From NCBI GenBank assembly GCA_012960475.1, contig DUBE01000043.1:124001-188000 (forward strand): DNA of 64,000 bases. Direction: 5' to 3'. The DNA comes from Planctomycetota bacterium (GTDB lineage: Bacteria > Planctomycetota > UBA1135 > GCA-002686595). Position numbers and translations under genes: made by a program. Positions 38,034 to 46,645 of the stretch are shown here, one piece after another (position 1 is the stretch's first letter; every line of letters begins with the position of its first letter). The notes under the pieces were generated by a model. That model was not told the origin of the DNA. It ran no database searches and worked only from the letters and a program-made list of their open reading frames with translations.

Positions 38034-40256
38034 TCAGTTCTTGTCGGGCTTCTTGGGAGAAACCTGGTCGAGCAACTTGAGAGCCGCTTTCAGATCAGTA
38101 GTGGGCGCCGCACAGGTAAAGTCGTGGCAAACATAAATCGTGGCCTTGTCCCCCTGGGAGACTTGATCGGCGGTGAAAGCTGCAAGTTTTGCGAGACTGT
38201 CCGCTTGGCTTGAACTCTTTCGTAGGAGCACCATGCGAGGCCGAAAGGCCCGGTTGATAGAGCGCAGAATCGCGCTGTTGTCCTCCGGACTGGCCCCCTC
38301 TACAACAACCACCTCGGTTGATGGCCCAGCCAGAAAATCAAGCGCCATCAGCATCTGAGAATGGGCATGGGGCATGCCGTTCAAGCGACTGCTGAAAGCC
38401 TGCAGAACCTTCCAGGCATAGGCTTCGAGTTCCACTTTGCCGGTCATGCGGGCCTGTCGGGCCAACACCAGGGCCATGACCGAGTTACCGGAGGGAATTG
38501 CCCCGTCATAGATCTCCTTGGCACGCACAAAAAGCGCTTCGCCATCGTCCGGTGCAAGATAGAACCCGCCCTCATCTTTGTCCCAAAAGTGGGCCAGAGC
38601 CTGATCGGTCAGAGCCAGACTCGCCTGGAGCCAGCGAGTCTTACCGGTAGCCTCGTAGAGTTCCACCAAACCCCAGATCATGAATGCGTAGTCCTCCAAC
38701 ATCGCATCGAGGCCTGCTTCGCCTGCACGCGAACGCTTCAAGAGACGCCCTTCCTTGGTCAGCAACTCAGCTAGCACGAAATCAGCAGCTTCGCTGGCAA
38801 CCTCGGCGTAGCCAGGCTTGTCAAAGGCCTTGGCACCACATGCAAGGGCCGCAATCATCAAGCCATTCCAATCGGTAAGGACCTTGTCATCAAGGAAGGG
38901 TCGGATCCTGGTAGCGCGCACATGGAACAGTTTTCGGCGCATTTCGGCGAGACGGCTGTCCAGGTCTTCTCCCTGCAGCCCCGCCGCTGCCAGCCGTTCC
39001 TTGACCTTGCCACTGAGATTCAGGATGTTGCGCCCGGTATCAGCGTGAGTTGCCTCGTCTTTGAAATTGCCGTCTTCCTCAGCTCCGTAGACCGTGGCCA
39101 GCACAAAGGCATCTTGATCGCCCAGGACTTCGCGCAGTTCATCCATGGTCCAAACATAGAACAGCCCCTCTTCACCTTCTGAATCTGCGTCCTCTGCGCT
39201 GCGGAAGGCTCCACCCGGATCGCGCAGATCTCGCAAGACATATTCAAAGGTCTCTTCCGCCGCAGCACGCAAGTCGGAATCCCCCGTAATCTGCCAGGCC
39301 TCGACACAGGCCATGGAGTAGAGGGCCTGGTCATAGAGCATCTTCTCAAAGTGCGGCACCAACCACTCGCGATCAGTGGAGTAGCGATGCAGCCCCAGTC
39401 CGATGTGATCCCAGATTCCTCCCTCGTGCATGGCACGCAATGTCTTGACTGCCATGCTCAGGGACTCAACGTCCCCGGTGCGATCATGATGGCGTAGCAG
39501 CATGCGCAGGTTGTGAGGTGTGGGGAACTTTGGCTGCATGCCAAAACCGCCGAATTCGGGGTCATAGTTCCCTCCCAGGCCTTGACGAGCTTTGTCGAGC
39601 AGGGCCGCATCCGGCGCTGCGCCTTTGCCCCCAGCGTTCAGCTTTCGGATGTGCTCAATGATGCGATCGGCGGTATTCTCCACATCCGTACCCCGGGTCT
39701 TCCAAGCCTGAGAGAGTTGAGGCACTAATTGCATCATCCCCGCGCGACCACCACGGCCGTGCTTGGGGAAATAGGTGCCCGCAAAGAACGGTTTCTTCTC
39801 GGGAGTCATGACCACAGTCATGGGCCAGCCGCCGCTCCCGGTCATGGCCTGGGTCACGGCCATATAAGCCTGATCGATGTCGGGACGCTCCTCGCGGTCG
39901 ACCTTGACGCACACAAAGTGCTCATTCATCAGAGCCGCCACCTGAGCATCCTCAAAGGACTCGTGCTCCATCACATGACACCAGTGGCAGGTAGAGTAGC
40001 CAACGGAAAGAAAGACAGGCTTGTTCTCCTTCTTGGCACGCTCAAAGGCTTCGGAGCCCCAGGCGTACCAGTCCACAGCATTACGGGCATGCTGGCGTAG
40101 GTAGGGACTCTGCTCGAACACCAAACGGTTGAACTCTTCACCTCCATCCAGAGGCAGCTTGGCGATGACCTCAGCGCTGGGAAGAGGTTGCCGAACCGTG
40201 TGTGAATCTTGAGACAAGGGCATGGACAGCATCAATATTGAAAACAACATCATCAA
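38034..40256 (-). CDS. DUF255 thioredoxin-domain protein (YyaL/SPATA20 family), probably exported
   Basis: A 740-residue protein. The N-terminal domain is a thioredoxin fold starting [20 protein letters not shown] with the redox motif [10 protein letters not shown] (C-H-W-C) and [13 protein letters not shown], typical of the YyaL/SPATA20 family. The remaining 500 residues form an alpha/alpha toroid of the N-acylglucosamine 2-epimerase type (DGLLH-like segments such as [30 protein letters not shown]). Enzyme activity is not established for the family. The start [16 protein letters not shown] looks like a signal peptide, which many family members lack. The ATG overlaps the end of the selenoprotein gene (ATGA), linking two thioredoxin-fold proteins in translation. 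Confidence 0.85.
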   Translation of the reverse strand: MMMLFSILMLSMPLSQDSHTVRQPLPSAEVIAKLPLDGGEEFNRLVFEQSPYLRQHARNAVDWYAWGSEAFERAKKENKPVFLSVGYSTCHWCHVMEHESFEDAQVAALMNEHFVCVKVDREERPDIDQAYMAVTQAMTGSGGWPMTVVMTPEKKPFFAGTYFPKHGRGGRAGMMQLVPQLSQAWKTRGTDVENTADRIIEHIRKLNAGGKGAAPDAALLDKARQGLGGNYDPEFGGFGMQPKFPTPHNLRMLLRHHDRTGDVESLSMAVKTLRAMHEGGIWDHIGLGLHRYSTDREWLVPHFEKMLYDQALYSMACVEAWQITGDSDLRAAAEETFEYVLRDLRDPGGAFRSAEDADSEGEEGLFYVWTMDELREVLGDQDAFVLATVYGAEEDGNFKDEATHADTGRNILNLSGKVKERLAAAGLQGEDLDSRLAEMRRKLFHVRATRIRPFLDDKVLTDWNGLMIAALACGAKAFDKPGYAEVASEAADFVLAELLTKEGRLLKRSRAGEAGLDAMLEDYAFMIWGLVELYEATGKTRWLQASLALTDQALAHFWDKDEGGFYLAPDDGEALFVRAKEIYDGAIPSGNSVMALVLARQARMTGKVELEAYAWKVLQAFSSRLNGMPHAHSQMLMALDFLAGPSTEVVVVEGASPEDNSAILRSINRAFRPRMVLLRKSSSQADSLAKLAAFTADQVSQGDKATIYVCHDFTCAAPTTDLKAALKLLDQVSPKKPDKN

Positions 40257-40654
40257 TCAACTGGAACCTCTAGGTCATCCAACGCGCGTAACATACGCGG
40301 CACAGTTCCACTTCCAGCGTAACCAGTACGGAAATTACCTTGGTCATCGGTGAAAATCACAAAAGGCAACATGGCGGCATCTTCGATCTGCATGGCCAAC
40401 GCCAGCACACGCGAGTCATCAGCGTCCGCATCAGCAGCCAGGCCGACGAACTGATCCGCAAGCCGGGAGGCAACCTTGGGATGGGGAATGGCACCTTGCA
40501 CGAAGGTGCGGCATTGACTTCACATGGCTCGACCGAACTCGATCAGGACCCCCTTACCCGCGGCGCTCGCCCGGGCCAGGGCCTGATCAAAATCTGTAGT
40601 CCAGTCCAGCGTGCCCTGGTCGTCAAAGTGAGGGTGCGCATGAAGGTCAGGCAT
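40253..40654 (-). CDS. Thioredoxin-like selenoprotein with UxxC motif, read through in-frame TGA
   Basis: Reading from ATG at 40654 gives 133 residues with one in-frame TGA at 40520-40522 (codon 45). On both sides the frame codes for one protein: before it [20 protein letters not shown] then LIEFGRAM, after it [20 protein letters not shown] and [14 protein letters not shown]. The TGA falls at the first Cys position of a thioredoxin-like CxxC motif, giving U45-S-Q-C48, and the later LPFV supplies the cis-Pro expected of the fold. A hairpin meeting bacterial SECIS rules begins 4 nt after the TGA. No signal peptide, so cytoplasmic. The downstream part alone would be a GTG-started 82-residue piece lacking its first strand and redox motif. 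A TGC-to-TGA error or a pseudogene is the alternative. Selenocysteine genes (selA, selB, selC, selD) are not in this window. Confidence 0.85.
40487..40515 (-). promoter_or_regulatory. Bacterial SECIS-like hairpin after the in-frame TGA
   Basis: On the minus strand an AATG/CATT lower stem (40512-40515 with 40487-40490), a 2-nt CC bulge and a perfect 7-bp upper stem GCACCTT/AAGGTGC (40503-40509 with 40491-40497) close a 5-nt loop CGTGC. The loop begins 17 nt after the TGA and has G at its second position. The rules published for bacterial SECIS elements (loop 16-37 nt from the UGA, a G among the first two loop bases, stem of 4-16 bp) are met. SelB binding is inferred, not shown. Confidence 0.75.
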
Positions 40655-40732
40655 GCGTCCATTGTGGCCTCGAAGGGCCCGCAGGGCGCAACCCTACCCC
40701 AACAATTGCTGCCCTCATCCCAGAACAGGCCC

Positions 40733-41837
40733 CTACTTGTTGCGCTGGCGCAAATAGCTCTCGATGAAAGGATGGACATTCCCGTCCAGAACCCCCATCA
40801 CATTGCCATCTTCGTGGCTTGTCCGGTGATCCTTGACCATCTGATAGGGATTGAGCACATAGGAGCGGATCTGATTGCCCCAGGCAATTTCGCCCTTTTC
40901 GCCATAGATCGCGGCCATTTCTGAGTCACGCTTGGCCTCCTCAACCGCCAGAAGCTTGGCTTTCAGCAACTTGAGGGCCGTGGCTCGGTTCTTGTGCTGG
41001 CTGCGCTCATTCTGGCAGCGCACAACAACCCCAGATGGAATGTGTGTCATACGTACCGCAGACTCGGTCTTGTTCACATGCTGACCACCAGCGCCGCCAG
41101 CGCGCATGGTTTCGACTTTGATGTCAGACTCGTCCAGATCAATCTGGATACTGTCATCGATTTCGGGACTGACATCAACGGATGAAAAAGCTGTTTGCCT
41201 GCGAGCCTGCGCATCAAAAGGACTGATGCGCACCAGCCGATGCACACCCGACTCTGCTTTCATGTAGCCAAAGGCGTACTCCCCGCGAATAGCAATAGTC
41301 GCGGTGCGGATTCCGCCCTCGGGCTCCTCTTGATACTCAACCTGTTCAACCTTGTAGCCACGTTGTTCAGCCCAACGTGTGTACATGCGCAACAGCATCA
41401 GGGCCCAGTCGCAGGCATCGATTCCACCAGCGCCGGAACTGACCTGCACAAAGGCGTTTGCCGGATCGTTCTGACCGCCCAACATCAGACGGAATTCCAA
41501 GTCTTCCAGGATGGTCTGGGCTTTGCCAAACGTCTCGATGGCCTCTGGAAGCACATCCTCATCATCGGATTCCGTTGCCATTTCCTGCAACACATCGATG
41601 TCCTCGAAGGCGCTGTTCAGCTGATTTACAGGGTCGACAATGGTACGCGCGACCTTCATTTCGGCAATGATGGCACGACCCTTTTCGGGATCATCCCAGA
41701 AATCGGGAGCGCTCTGAAGCTCCTCGATCTCACTCAGACGGGCGTTCTTGCTGGCGTAGTCAAAGACGCTCCGACAACTGGCCAAGCCGGTCGCGGAGCT
41801 CCTGCACTGCTTCAAGGACATCGTTAAAGTGCTTCAT
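40733..41837 (-). CDS. prfB: Peptide chain release factor 2, with programmed +1 frameshift
   Basis: Release factor for UGA and UAA. Translation starts at ATG 41837 and reads 25 codons (MKHFNDVLEAVQELRDRLGQ, then LSERL) to TGA at 41760-41762. A +1 slip at CTT continues with DYASKNARLSEIEEL to the stop at 40733, giving 367 residues, the normal RF2 length. The peptidyl-hydrolysis motif GGQ is in AGGAGGQHVNKTESAVR, and SPF in RISPFDAQ reads the UGA. The open frame from 41821 would give a false N-terminus (MSLKQCRSSATG) and is rejected. The next gene on the strand is a selenoprotein whose UGA must escape this factor. Confidence 0.93.
41759..41772 (-). promoter_or_regulatory. Programmed +1 frameshift site of prfB
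   Basis: The sequence GGAG-CGT-CTT-TGA-C repeats the known RF2 autoregulation site: a Shine-Dalgarno-like GGAG (41769-41772) three bases before the slippery CTT (41763-41765), then TGA (41760-41762) followed by C. When RF2 is scarce the ribosome pauses at UGA and slips forward by one base. Spacing matches that in Escherichia coli (SD-like AGGGGG, three bases, CUU). Confidence 0.92.
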
Positions 41838-41846
41838 CTGGCGAGC

Positions 41847-41874
41847 AGGATAACGATTCAATCCGCCCAGGCAA
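41847..41874 (-). promoter_or_regulatory. Candidate promoter for prfB
   Basis: On the minus strand TTGCCT (41869-41874) and TATCCT (41847-41852) are separated by 16 nt, a fair -35/-10 pair. The -10 box ends 9 nt before the prfB ATG at 41837, so the leader would be very short. It lies between prfB and the divergent sfsA. Confidence 0.45.
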
Positions 41875-41932
41875 GCCCAGATCCCCCGAGTGATGCCTTT
41901 TCAGCCTTGGGGCAGCCGGGTACAACCAGACG

Positions 41933-42637
41933 GTGAGAATCCAACAGCCAACTATCAAAGGCCGCCTGCAAAAGCGTTACAAGCGATTCCTGGCGGATGT
42001 GGAGGTCGCTCCAGGCGAGGTTGTTACCGCCCACTGCCCCAACACCGGATCACTGACTGGCTGCTTGCCCGAAAATGCGCCCTGCATCCTAAGGGACAGT
42101 CAAGACCCCAAGCGCAAATTACGCTACACCCTGCAGACGATTCAAGTGGACGGGACTTGGGTCAACGTAGACACCGGTCTGCCCAACAAGCTCGTACCCG
42201 AGGCGATTCGCGCCGGCTTGATCCCCGCTCTGCGCGGGTATCCCACTGTAAGCACTGAAGTCAAGTACGGAACCTCGAGCCGCATCGATGTACTACTGGA
42301 GAAAGACGATGGCTCGAAGTGCTATGTGGAAGTCAAGAATACGACACTCATGCGCGGCAAGCGAGCGCTCTTTCCCGATGCAATCACCAGCCGCGGACGC
42401 AAGCATCTGTTTGAATTGATCGATATGGTGCACGAAGGTCATCGCGCGATGATGTTCTATTGTATCTCCCGCGCAGATGCGACATCTTTCGGTCCAGCCA
42501 CTGAAGTGGATCCCGCCTATTGCGAGACTCTGCTTGAAGCTGTGAAGGCGGGAGTTGAACTCCAGGCCTGGTCGACATTGGTGCAACCCAAGAGCTTCGA
42601 GTTGGGCAAACGCCTACGCATCCACTTACCCAGCTAG
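41933..42637 (+). CDS. sfsA: SfsA family protein
   Basis: A 234-residue protein with the family signatures AHCPNTGSLTGCL near residue 33, TGLPNKLVPEAI, and VEVKNTTLMRGKRALFPDA, which resembles the active site of PD-(D/E)xK nucleases. Family members were named for an effect on sugar fermentation, and nucleic-acid binding is suggested, but the true role is not established. A GTG start at 41933 is used; there is no in-frame ATG before RIQQPT. TACAAC at 41921-41926 is a possible -10 element, 6 nt before the start. Divergent from prfB. Confidence 0.9.
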   Translation: MRIQQPTIKGRLQKRYKRFLADVEVAPGEVVTAHCPNTGSLTGCLPENAPCILRDSQDPKRKLRYTLQTIQVDGTWVNVDTGLPNKLVPEAIRAGLIPALRGYPTVSTEVKYGTSSRIDVLLEKDDGSKCYVEVKNTTLMRGKRALFPDAITSRGRKHLFELIDMVHEGHRAMMFYCISRADATSFGPATEVDPAYCETLLEAVKAGVELQAWSTLVQPKSFELGKRLRIHLPS

Positions 42638-42643
42638 AAGCCC

Positions 42644-43705
42644 CTAGATGGACACGCCGTAGCGCTCACCATCATCAGAATCCACCGGATACTGGGGGCC
42701 GCCCGGACCACCAATGGTGTGCCATGGATCGGGAGGAGTCACGGGCCGCACCAAGGTACGCGTAATTTCCACGGCGGTCACATACTTGGCCCCACGCATG
42801 ACTTCACCCACAAGGAGAGCGACAAGCCCTAGGGCAAAAAGCCCGCTGACTTCCAGAATACCGGCCCCATCCATTAGGCGACGGTCGAGGAAGCGAGCGG
42901 TTTGCCCTAAGACAACCGTCACCATCAGGCCCTCCACTATCAACAAACCCAGCAAGGGTCGCAAGCTAAGGAGGGGATGTCGCAACATGGTCCAAGCAGC
43001 TCCCGCTCCGGCCCATAGCACGGAAATTGAATCGTGCAGGGCAATGCGAGCCCGAGTATAGGTTGCCCAAGACAAGACCAGGGCAAAGAGCAGTGCAAAA
43101 ACCCCATCCTGCGCCCAGCCAAGACGTACCTTGATTGCCTCGGAGTCAAGGGTCTCCAGGGATCCGAAATCGTAGTCGGGTACATCAAACAAACGGCTCA
43201 GCACCCACTCGTTCCACAGGTCTCCATAGAGCACCAACCGCAGTCCCCCAAGAATCAACAACACCAACACCAGCAGCCGCCCAAAGCGCCAGAAAAAGCG
43301 AGCTCCCCCGAAAGCAAAACGGCGCAGCACACTACCTTCGCCGGTGCCGGTCAGAAGCTGCAGCCAACCACCGGCAAACAACAAGCCCAACAAGATTGCG
43401 CTGAGTCCCAAGTACGCCGCCGCATCGGCAGCCCATGCATCCAACTGACTCAGGGCCGCTCCATGGTCGGTACGGAAGTCCTGGGTCAAATAGTGAATCT
43501 GCTCACCGGGTGCATAGCGGTTACCAAGAACATTCCGGAACCAAGAGTAGCGTGGCGCGCCCAGAGGAGCGGCCAAGAGAAACATGATCAGGGTCGGCGG
43601 CAACCAGGCAACGGGCATCTTGATCACATGTTGGATGGATCGCATGTACAACCACCCTCCACGCAGACCTTTTAGAGTTCCTTCTTTCTTGGGAGTATCG
43701 TTCAT
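42644..43705 (-). CDS. Polytopic membrane protein of unknown function
   Basis: A 353-residue protein with five to six hydrophobic segments, among them WLPPTLIMFLLAA, AYLGLSAILLGLLFAGGW, FGRLLVLVLLILGGLRLVL, VFALLFALVLSWATY and LLGLLIVEGLMVTVVLG. The N-terminus is cytosolic and basic (MNDTPKKEGTLKGLRGGW); a polar tail follows. The start at 43705 is used since it lies just 2 nt after the stop of the upstream peptidase gene; a longer frame to 43810 overlaps that gene. No family was recognised. Probably co-transcribed with the peptidase. Confidence 0.65.
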   Translation of the reverse strand: MNDTPKKEGTLKGLRGGWLYMRSIQHVIKMPVAWLPPTLIMFLLAAPLGAPRYSWFRNVLGNRYAPGEQIHYLTQDFRTDHGAALSQLDAWAADAAAYLGLSAILLGLLFAGGWLQLLTGTGEGSVLRRFAFGGARFFWRFGRLLVLVLLILGGLRLVLYGDLWNEWVLSRLFDVPDYDFGSLETLDSEAIKVRLGWAQDGVFALLFALVLSWATYTRARIALHDSISVLWAGAGAAWTMLRHPLLSLRPLLGLLIVEGLMVTVVLGQTARFLDRRLMDGAGILEVSGLFALGLVALLVGEVMRGAKYVTAVEITRTLVRPVTPPDPWHTIGGPGGPQYPVDSDDGERYGVSI

Positions 43706-43707
43706 GA

Positions 43708-46191
43708 TCAACCCGCGATGCGTGAAAGCCACTGGAGGATTCGAGAGTGCCAGGTGATCGATCGTTCGGTCCAGCGCCAGGGCGCGAGCCGGTCTTTCTT
43801 GGCATACCAACGATTGTTGGAAAGGTCCATGTCAATGTGATACTTGCGCTCAGGGTCAATAATGACCGAATGAATAGTTCTCTCACCTGGCTCAAGTGGC
43901 AAACGCCACCAAGCGGATTCAGCCTGCATTTCGCGAGTCCACTCAAACTTGAGAATGGTCCGGTCCACATCCTTTGATGGAGAATCAAGAGCCACCTGGA
44001 TCTGCAAAGGCAAGCGCACGCTGCCCTTGCGCCGGACAACGACATCGTAATGCAGCTGCCCACCTGGAGTCGGAACATACCCCGGGGACTTGGGAGCCTG
44101 TGACTCGGCTGTGCCCCCTTCCTGACCCTCTCCACCCGCCTTTGCGTCTTGGGGAGTCTTGATTTCTTTTGCAGCCGCCTTGAAGCTGCCGTCTGCCTGC
44201 ATAAAGAATCCGTCGGGCGACCCGGTCTCGTGTTGTGCAACTGTCACGGCCCAGTCCACAGTGCCGGTTCCTTGGAAGACTTCTTCAAAGAACCAACCCA
44301 CATCCGTTCCACTGCCCTCCATGAAAGATTCGTAGAAGTCATTTGGATACGGGTGCCGATAGCGCCAATCCTGAGAAAAGTGGCGCATACCGCGCAGGAA
44401 CATGGTCCTGCCCACCAACCCACGCAGGGTACGCAAGGCCACAGCAGTTCGCGGATAACTGTTTGCTCGATAGCTCCCACGATTACAGTAACGGAAAGCC
44501 ACCGTCTCAATCGGATCTGTTGCAGGGTCCCGAAGATAGCCCTGTCGATCACCCTCCATAGGATTGGAATACTGCTCAATGAAAGTCAGATCTGGCTGAT
44601 CACGCCACCAATCAACAAATGCAGATGACCCAAGCGGCTTCAATCCCGGCAACTTGCCCGGCAGTTTCCAATGCCGCCCAAGCACGATGTCGCCAAAGTG
44701 TCCGCCAGCGGGCAATCTGCCCGGGCGCGTTCCCCACACTGGAAGCGACGAGTAGCGACTCGAGGCCCTTTGGTCCCCATAGACAAGACTCAAGACCTCC
44801 GAATCGGTGTAGCTGTTGAAGCCTTCGTCAAGCCAAGCCGCTTCGTATTCGTTGTTGCCCACCAGGCCGTACCAAAACTGATGGCCAGCCTCGTGCACCG
44901 TGACGCTCTCGGGACGATACATCTGCTCGTCAGTGAACATGCTCGTCCCGCAGGTAAAGAGAGTCGGGTACTCCATACCACCTACAGCGGATGCCCCATG
45001 GGCCGGGTCCACGACAGTGATCTGACTGTAGGGATACTCACCCCACCAAAGGCCATAGAAGAAGAGTGCCGCAGCGGTGGCACGTGCATGCCGGGCCCCC
45101 TGATCAGCGTGCTCGGGCTGCAAGAGGACCCGGATTACTACATCTCGCAGTGTTACATCTTCTTCTGCGTCCCAGTTCGGATTGGCGATGACCGCCTGTT
45201 TAACTTCCTCGGAATACTCTTTGCTCCAATCTTCAAAACGAAAGGTTTCGGTATGTACGACAAAATCAGGGTCAGCCACCCAGGCAAAGCCGTGTACACG
45301 AGGAGTAGGCGCCATCGCCAAAGTGGCATAGGCATCAGTGCGTTGCCGATCTTCCTTGGAGGGGGCGAGGTAGTGCAGCTCCAAGCGCCCACCCTCTTCC
45401 CTTGTCCCACCAACAGCAACACCACTGGCCCCGACCTTGACCTCACCCTCTGATGACTTGTACCTGGATGGCAAATCCAAAGTCACGTCATAGGTGCCAA
45501 AGTCCGCGTAGAACTCAGTGTTCATGTGAAACTGATGACAGTTCCAGCCGCGCCCACCTTCATAGACGCCCAGCTTCGGAAACCAATGGGACATCATGAT
45601 GAAGTCGTCATGGGTTCCACTGCGTCGTCGTACGCGAGGGATCAAAGAAGTCCATTCAAGATCCACCCTCACTGTCTCACCTGGCTCTACAGGGGCAGGA
45701 AGGTCAACGCTAAAGACCGTACGATCCTCGCTCTCGGGTCCATCAGGATGCTCAAAGGTCATGCTCGAAAGCAGCTCCCGTCCTGACACGCTGATCGAAT
45801 TGACCTGCTGCCAACCCCAATCCCGCTCCATGTTCGAACCTTTCACCATTCCATTGGCCTCGGTCAGATGCACGGAACGATTATTCGAAAAGGCATTGTG
45901 GTGCAAGTGAAACCAAAGATCGCTGACCGTGTCCGCGCTGCGATTCGTCCAACTCAAAGTCAAACGCCCCTCAAGTCGGCGGCGTACTCCATGGTCCCCA
46001 TCCTTCGCAAGCACATCACCCGGTTGAGCTTCAAGCAGCTTGGCATGGATCACATAATGGCTCTCTGAAGAGCGGTTGTCCGGTACGGGTCGGATGGCCT
46101 CCTGGGGCTCCAAGCAAGAGGAGGCCTGGGCGGTCCCGCTGCCTAGAACCCCCATCAAGAGGCCGCAGGAAAGGAAGAACATGAAGCGCAT
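43708..46191 (-). CDS. Exported M1-type zinc metallopeptidase (aminopeptidase-like)
   Basis: An 827-residue exported enzyme. The start at 46191 gives the signal peptide MRFMFFLSCGLLMGVLGSGT; the longer frame to 46350 has no function. Zinc site: HEAGH (His433, Glu434, His437) with Glu456 in WLDEGFNSY, exactly 18 residues after the second His as in M1 peptidases. A GGMEYP phrase upstream stands where M1 enzymes have GAMEN. The N-terminal beta domain is large (SFTHRV-like, with LTLSWTNRSADTVSDLWFHLHHNAF), as in M1 relatives. The final 200 residues carry a low-complexity Gly/Glu-rich link. Peptide cleavage in the periplasm or at the surface is likely; the exact substrate is unknown. Confidence 0.85.
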   Translation of the reverse strand: MRFMFFLSCGLLMGVLGSGTAQASSCLEPQEAIRPVPDNRSSESHYVIHAKLLEAQPGDVLAKDGDHGVRRRLEGRLTLSWTNRSADTVSDLWFHLHHNAFSNNRSVHLTEANGMVKGSNMERDWGWQQVNSISVSGRELLSSMTFEHPDGPESEDRTVFSVDLPAPVEPGETVRVDLEWTSLIPRVRRRSGTHDDFIMMSHWFPKLGVYEGGRGWNCHQFHMNTEFYADFGTYDVTLDLPSRYKSSEGEVKVGASGVAVGGTREEGGRLELHYLAPSKEDRQRTDAYATLAMAPTPRVHGFAWVADPDFVVHTETFRFEDWSKEYSEEVKQAVIANPNWDAEEDVTLRDVVIRVLLQPEHADQGARHARATAAALFFYGLWWGEYPYSQITVVDPAHGASAVGGMEYPTLFTCGTSMFTDEQMYRPESVTVHEAGHQFWYGLVGNNEYEAAWLDEGFNSYTDSEVLSLVYGDQRASSRYSSLPVWGTRPGRLPAGGHFGDIVLGRHWKLPGKLPGLKPLGSSAFVDWWRDQPDLTFIEQYSNPMEGDRQGYLRDPATDPIETVAFRYCNRGSYRANSYPRTAVALRTLRGLVGRTMFLRGMRHFSQDWRYRHPYPNDFYESFMEGSGTDVGWFFEEVFQGTGTVDWAVTVAQHETGSPDGFFMQADGSFKAAAKEIKTPQDAKAGGEGQEGGTAESQAPKSPGYVPTPGGQLHYDVVVRRKGSVRLPLQIQVALDSPSKDVDRTILKFEWTREMQAESAWWRLPLEPGERTIHSVIIDPERKYHIDMDLSNNRWYAKKDRLAPWRWTERSITWHSRILQWLSRIAG

Positions 46192-46645
46192 GGGGCCATC
46201 GTGCGAGGCATCGGTGCCAGCCGCAACCCTGGCCCCGGTTCGGGAATGATAGAGACCAGAAAAAAATGGAGGGCGTGAGTCAAAGAAAGCCAAGGACCGC
46301 TGGCAACCCCCCTTGGAGAGCCCTGCGATGGGGTCCTTGGCCTGGGACAAGGCGAAGTCGGGAAAGACTACCCGAACCCAGTCGAGCCCCCTGACGGACC
46401 CGTCAACTCACAATAACTCCGAACGAACTGCAACTCTGCCCCGAAGACCAGCATGGACATCCGCCTGAATTCATACCACAACGCCGACAGCCTCGCCCGG
46501 GACAAGGCCGGAACCCCAGGTGCGGCAGAACAAGTTGACCTGCATACAGCCCAACACGGCGGCCCGCTCCGAATCCACCGGGAGTGGTTCCGCTCAGCTC
46601 CAGGTCTCTTCTACTGCTCCTCTGTTGGATGGGTAAGCCGCTGAC
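46192..46645. other. Intergenic region upstream of the metallopeptidase gene
   Basis: 454 bases between the start of the M1 gene and the end of the next secreted-protein gene, both on the minus strand. I see no convincing gene or repeat. An open frame at 46453-46644 on the plus strand is not protein-like (see rejected items). TATCAT about 60 nt before the M1 start is a possible but weak -10 box. Confidence 0.4.

Noticed and set aside
40253-40501. An 82-residue protein starting at GTG 40501 as a complete gene
   Set aside because: It lacks the first strand and the redox motif of the fold. The frame upstream, past the TGA, codes for the missing part, and a SECIS-like hairpin is in place. It is the tail of the selenoprotein.
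40543-40779. Open frame of 78 codons on the minus strand over the selenoprotein start
   Set aside because: It is out of frame with the thioredoxin-like sequence and shows no protein-like pattern. It overlaps prfB's end and the real start at 40654.
41761-41821. Start of prfB at 41821 in the shifted frame
   Set aside because: That N-terminus (MSLKQCRSS) has no RF2 resemblance, while the frame from 41837 with a +1 slip gives the correct length and the standard frameshift site.
46453-46644. 63-codon open frame on the plus strand
   Set aside because: Composition is not protein-like, there is no ribosome site, and it ends against the last bases of the LamG-like gene.
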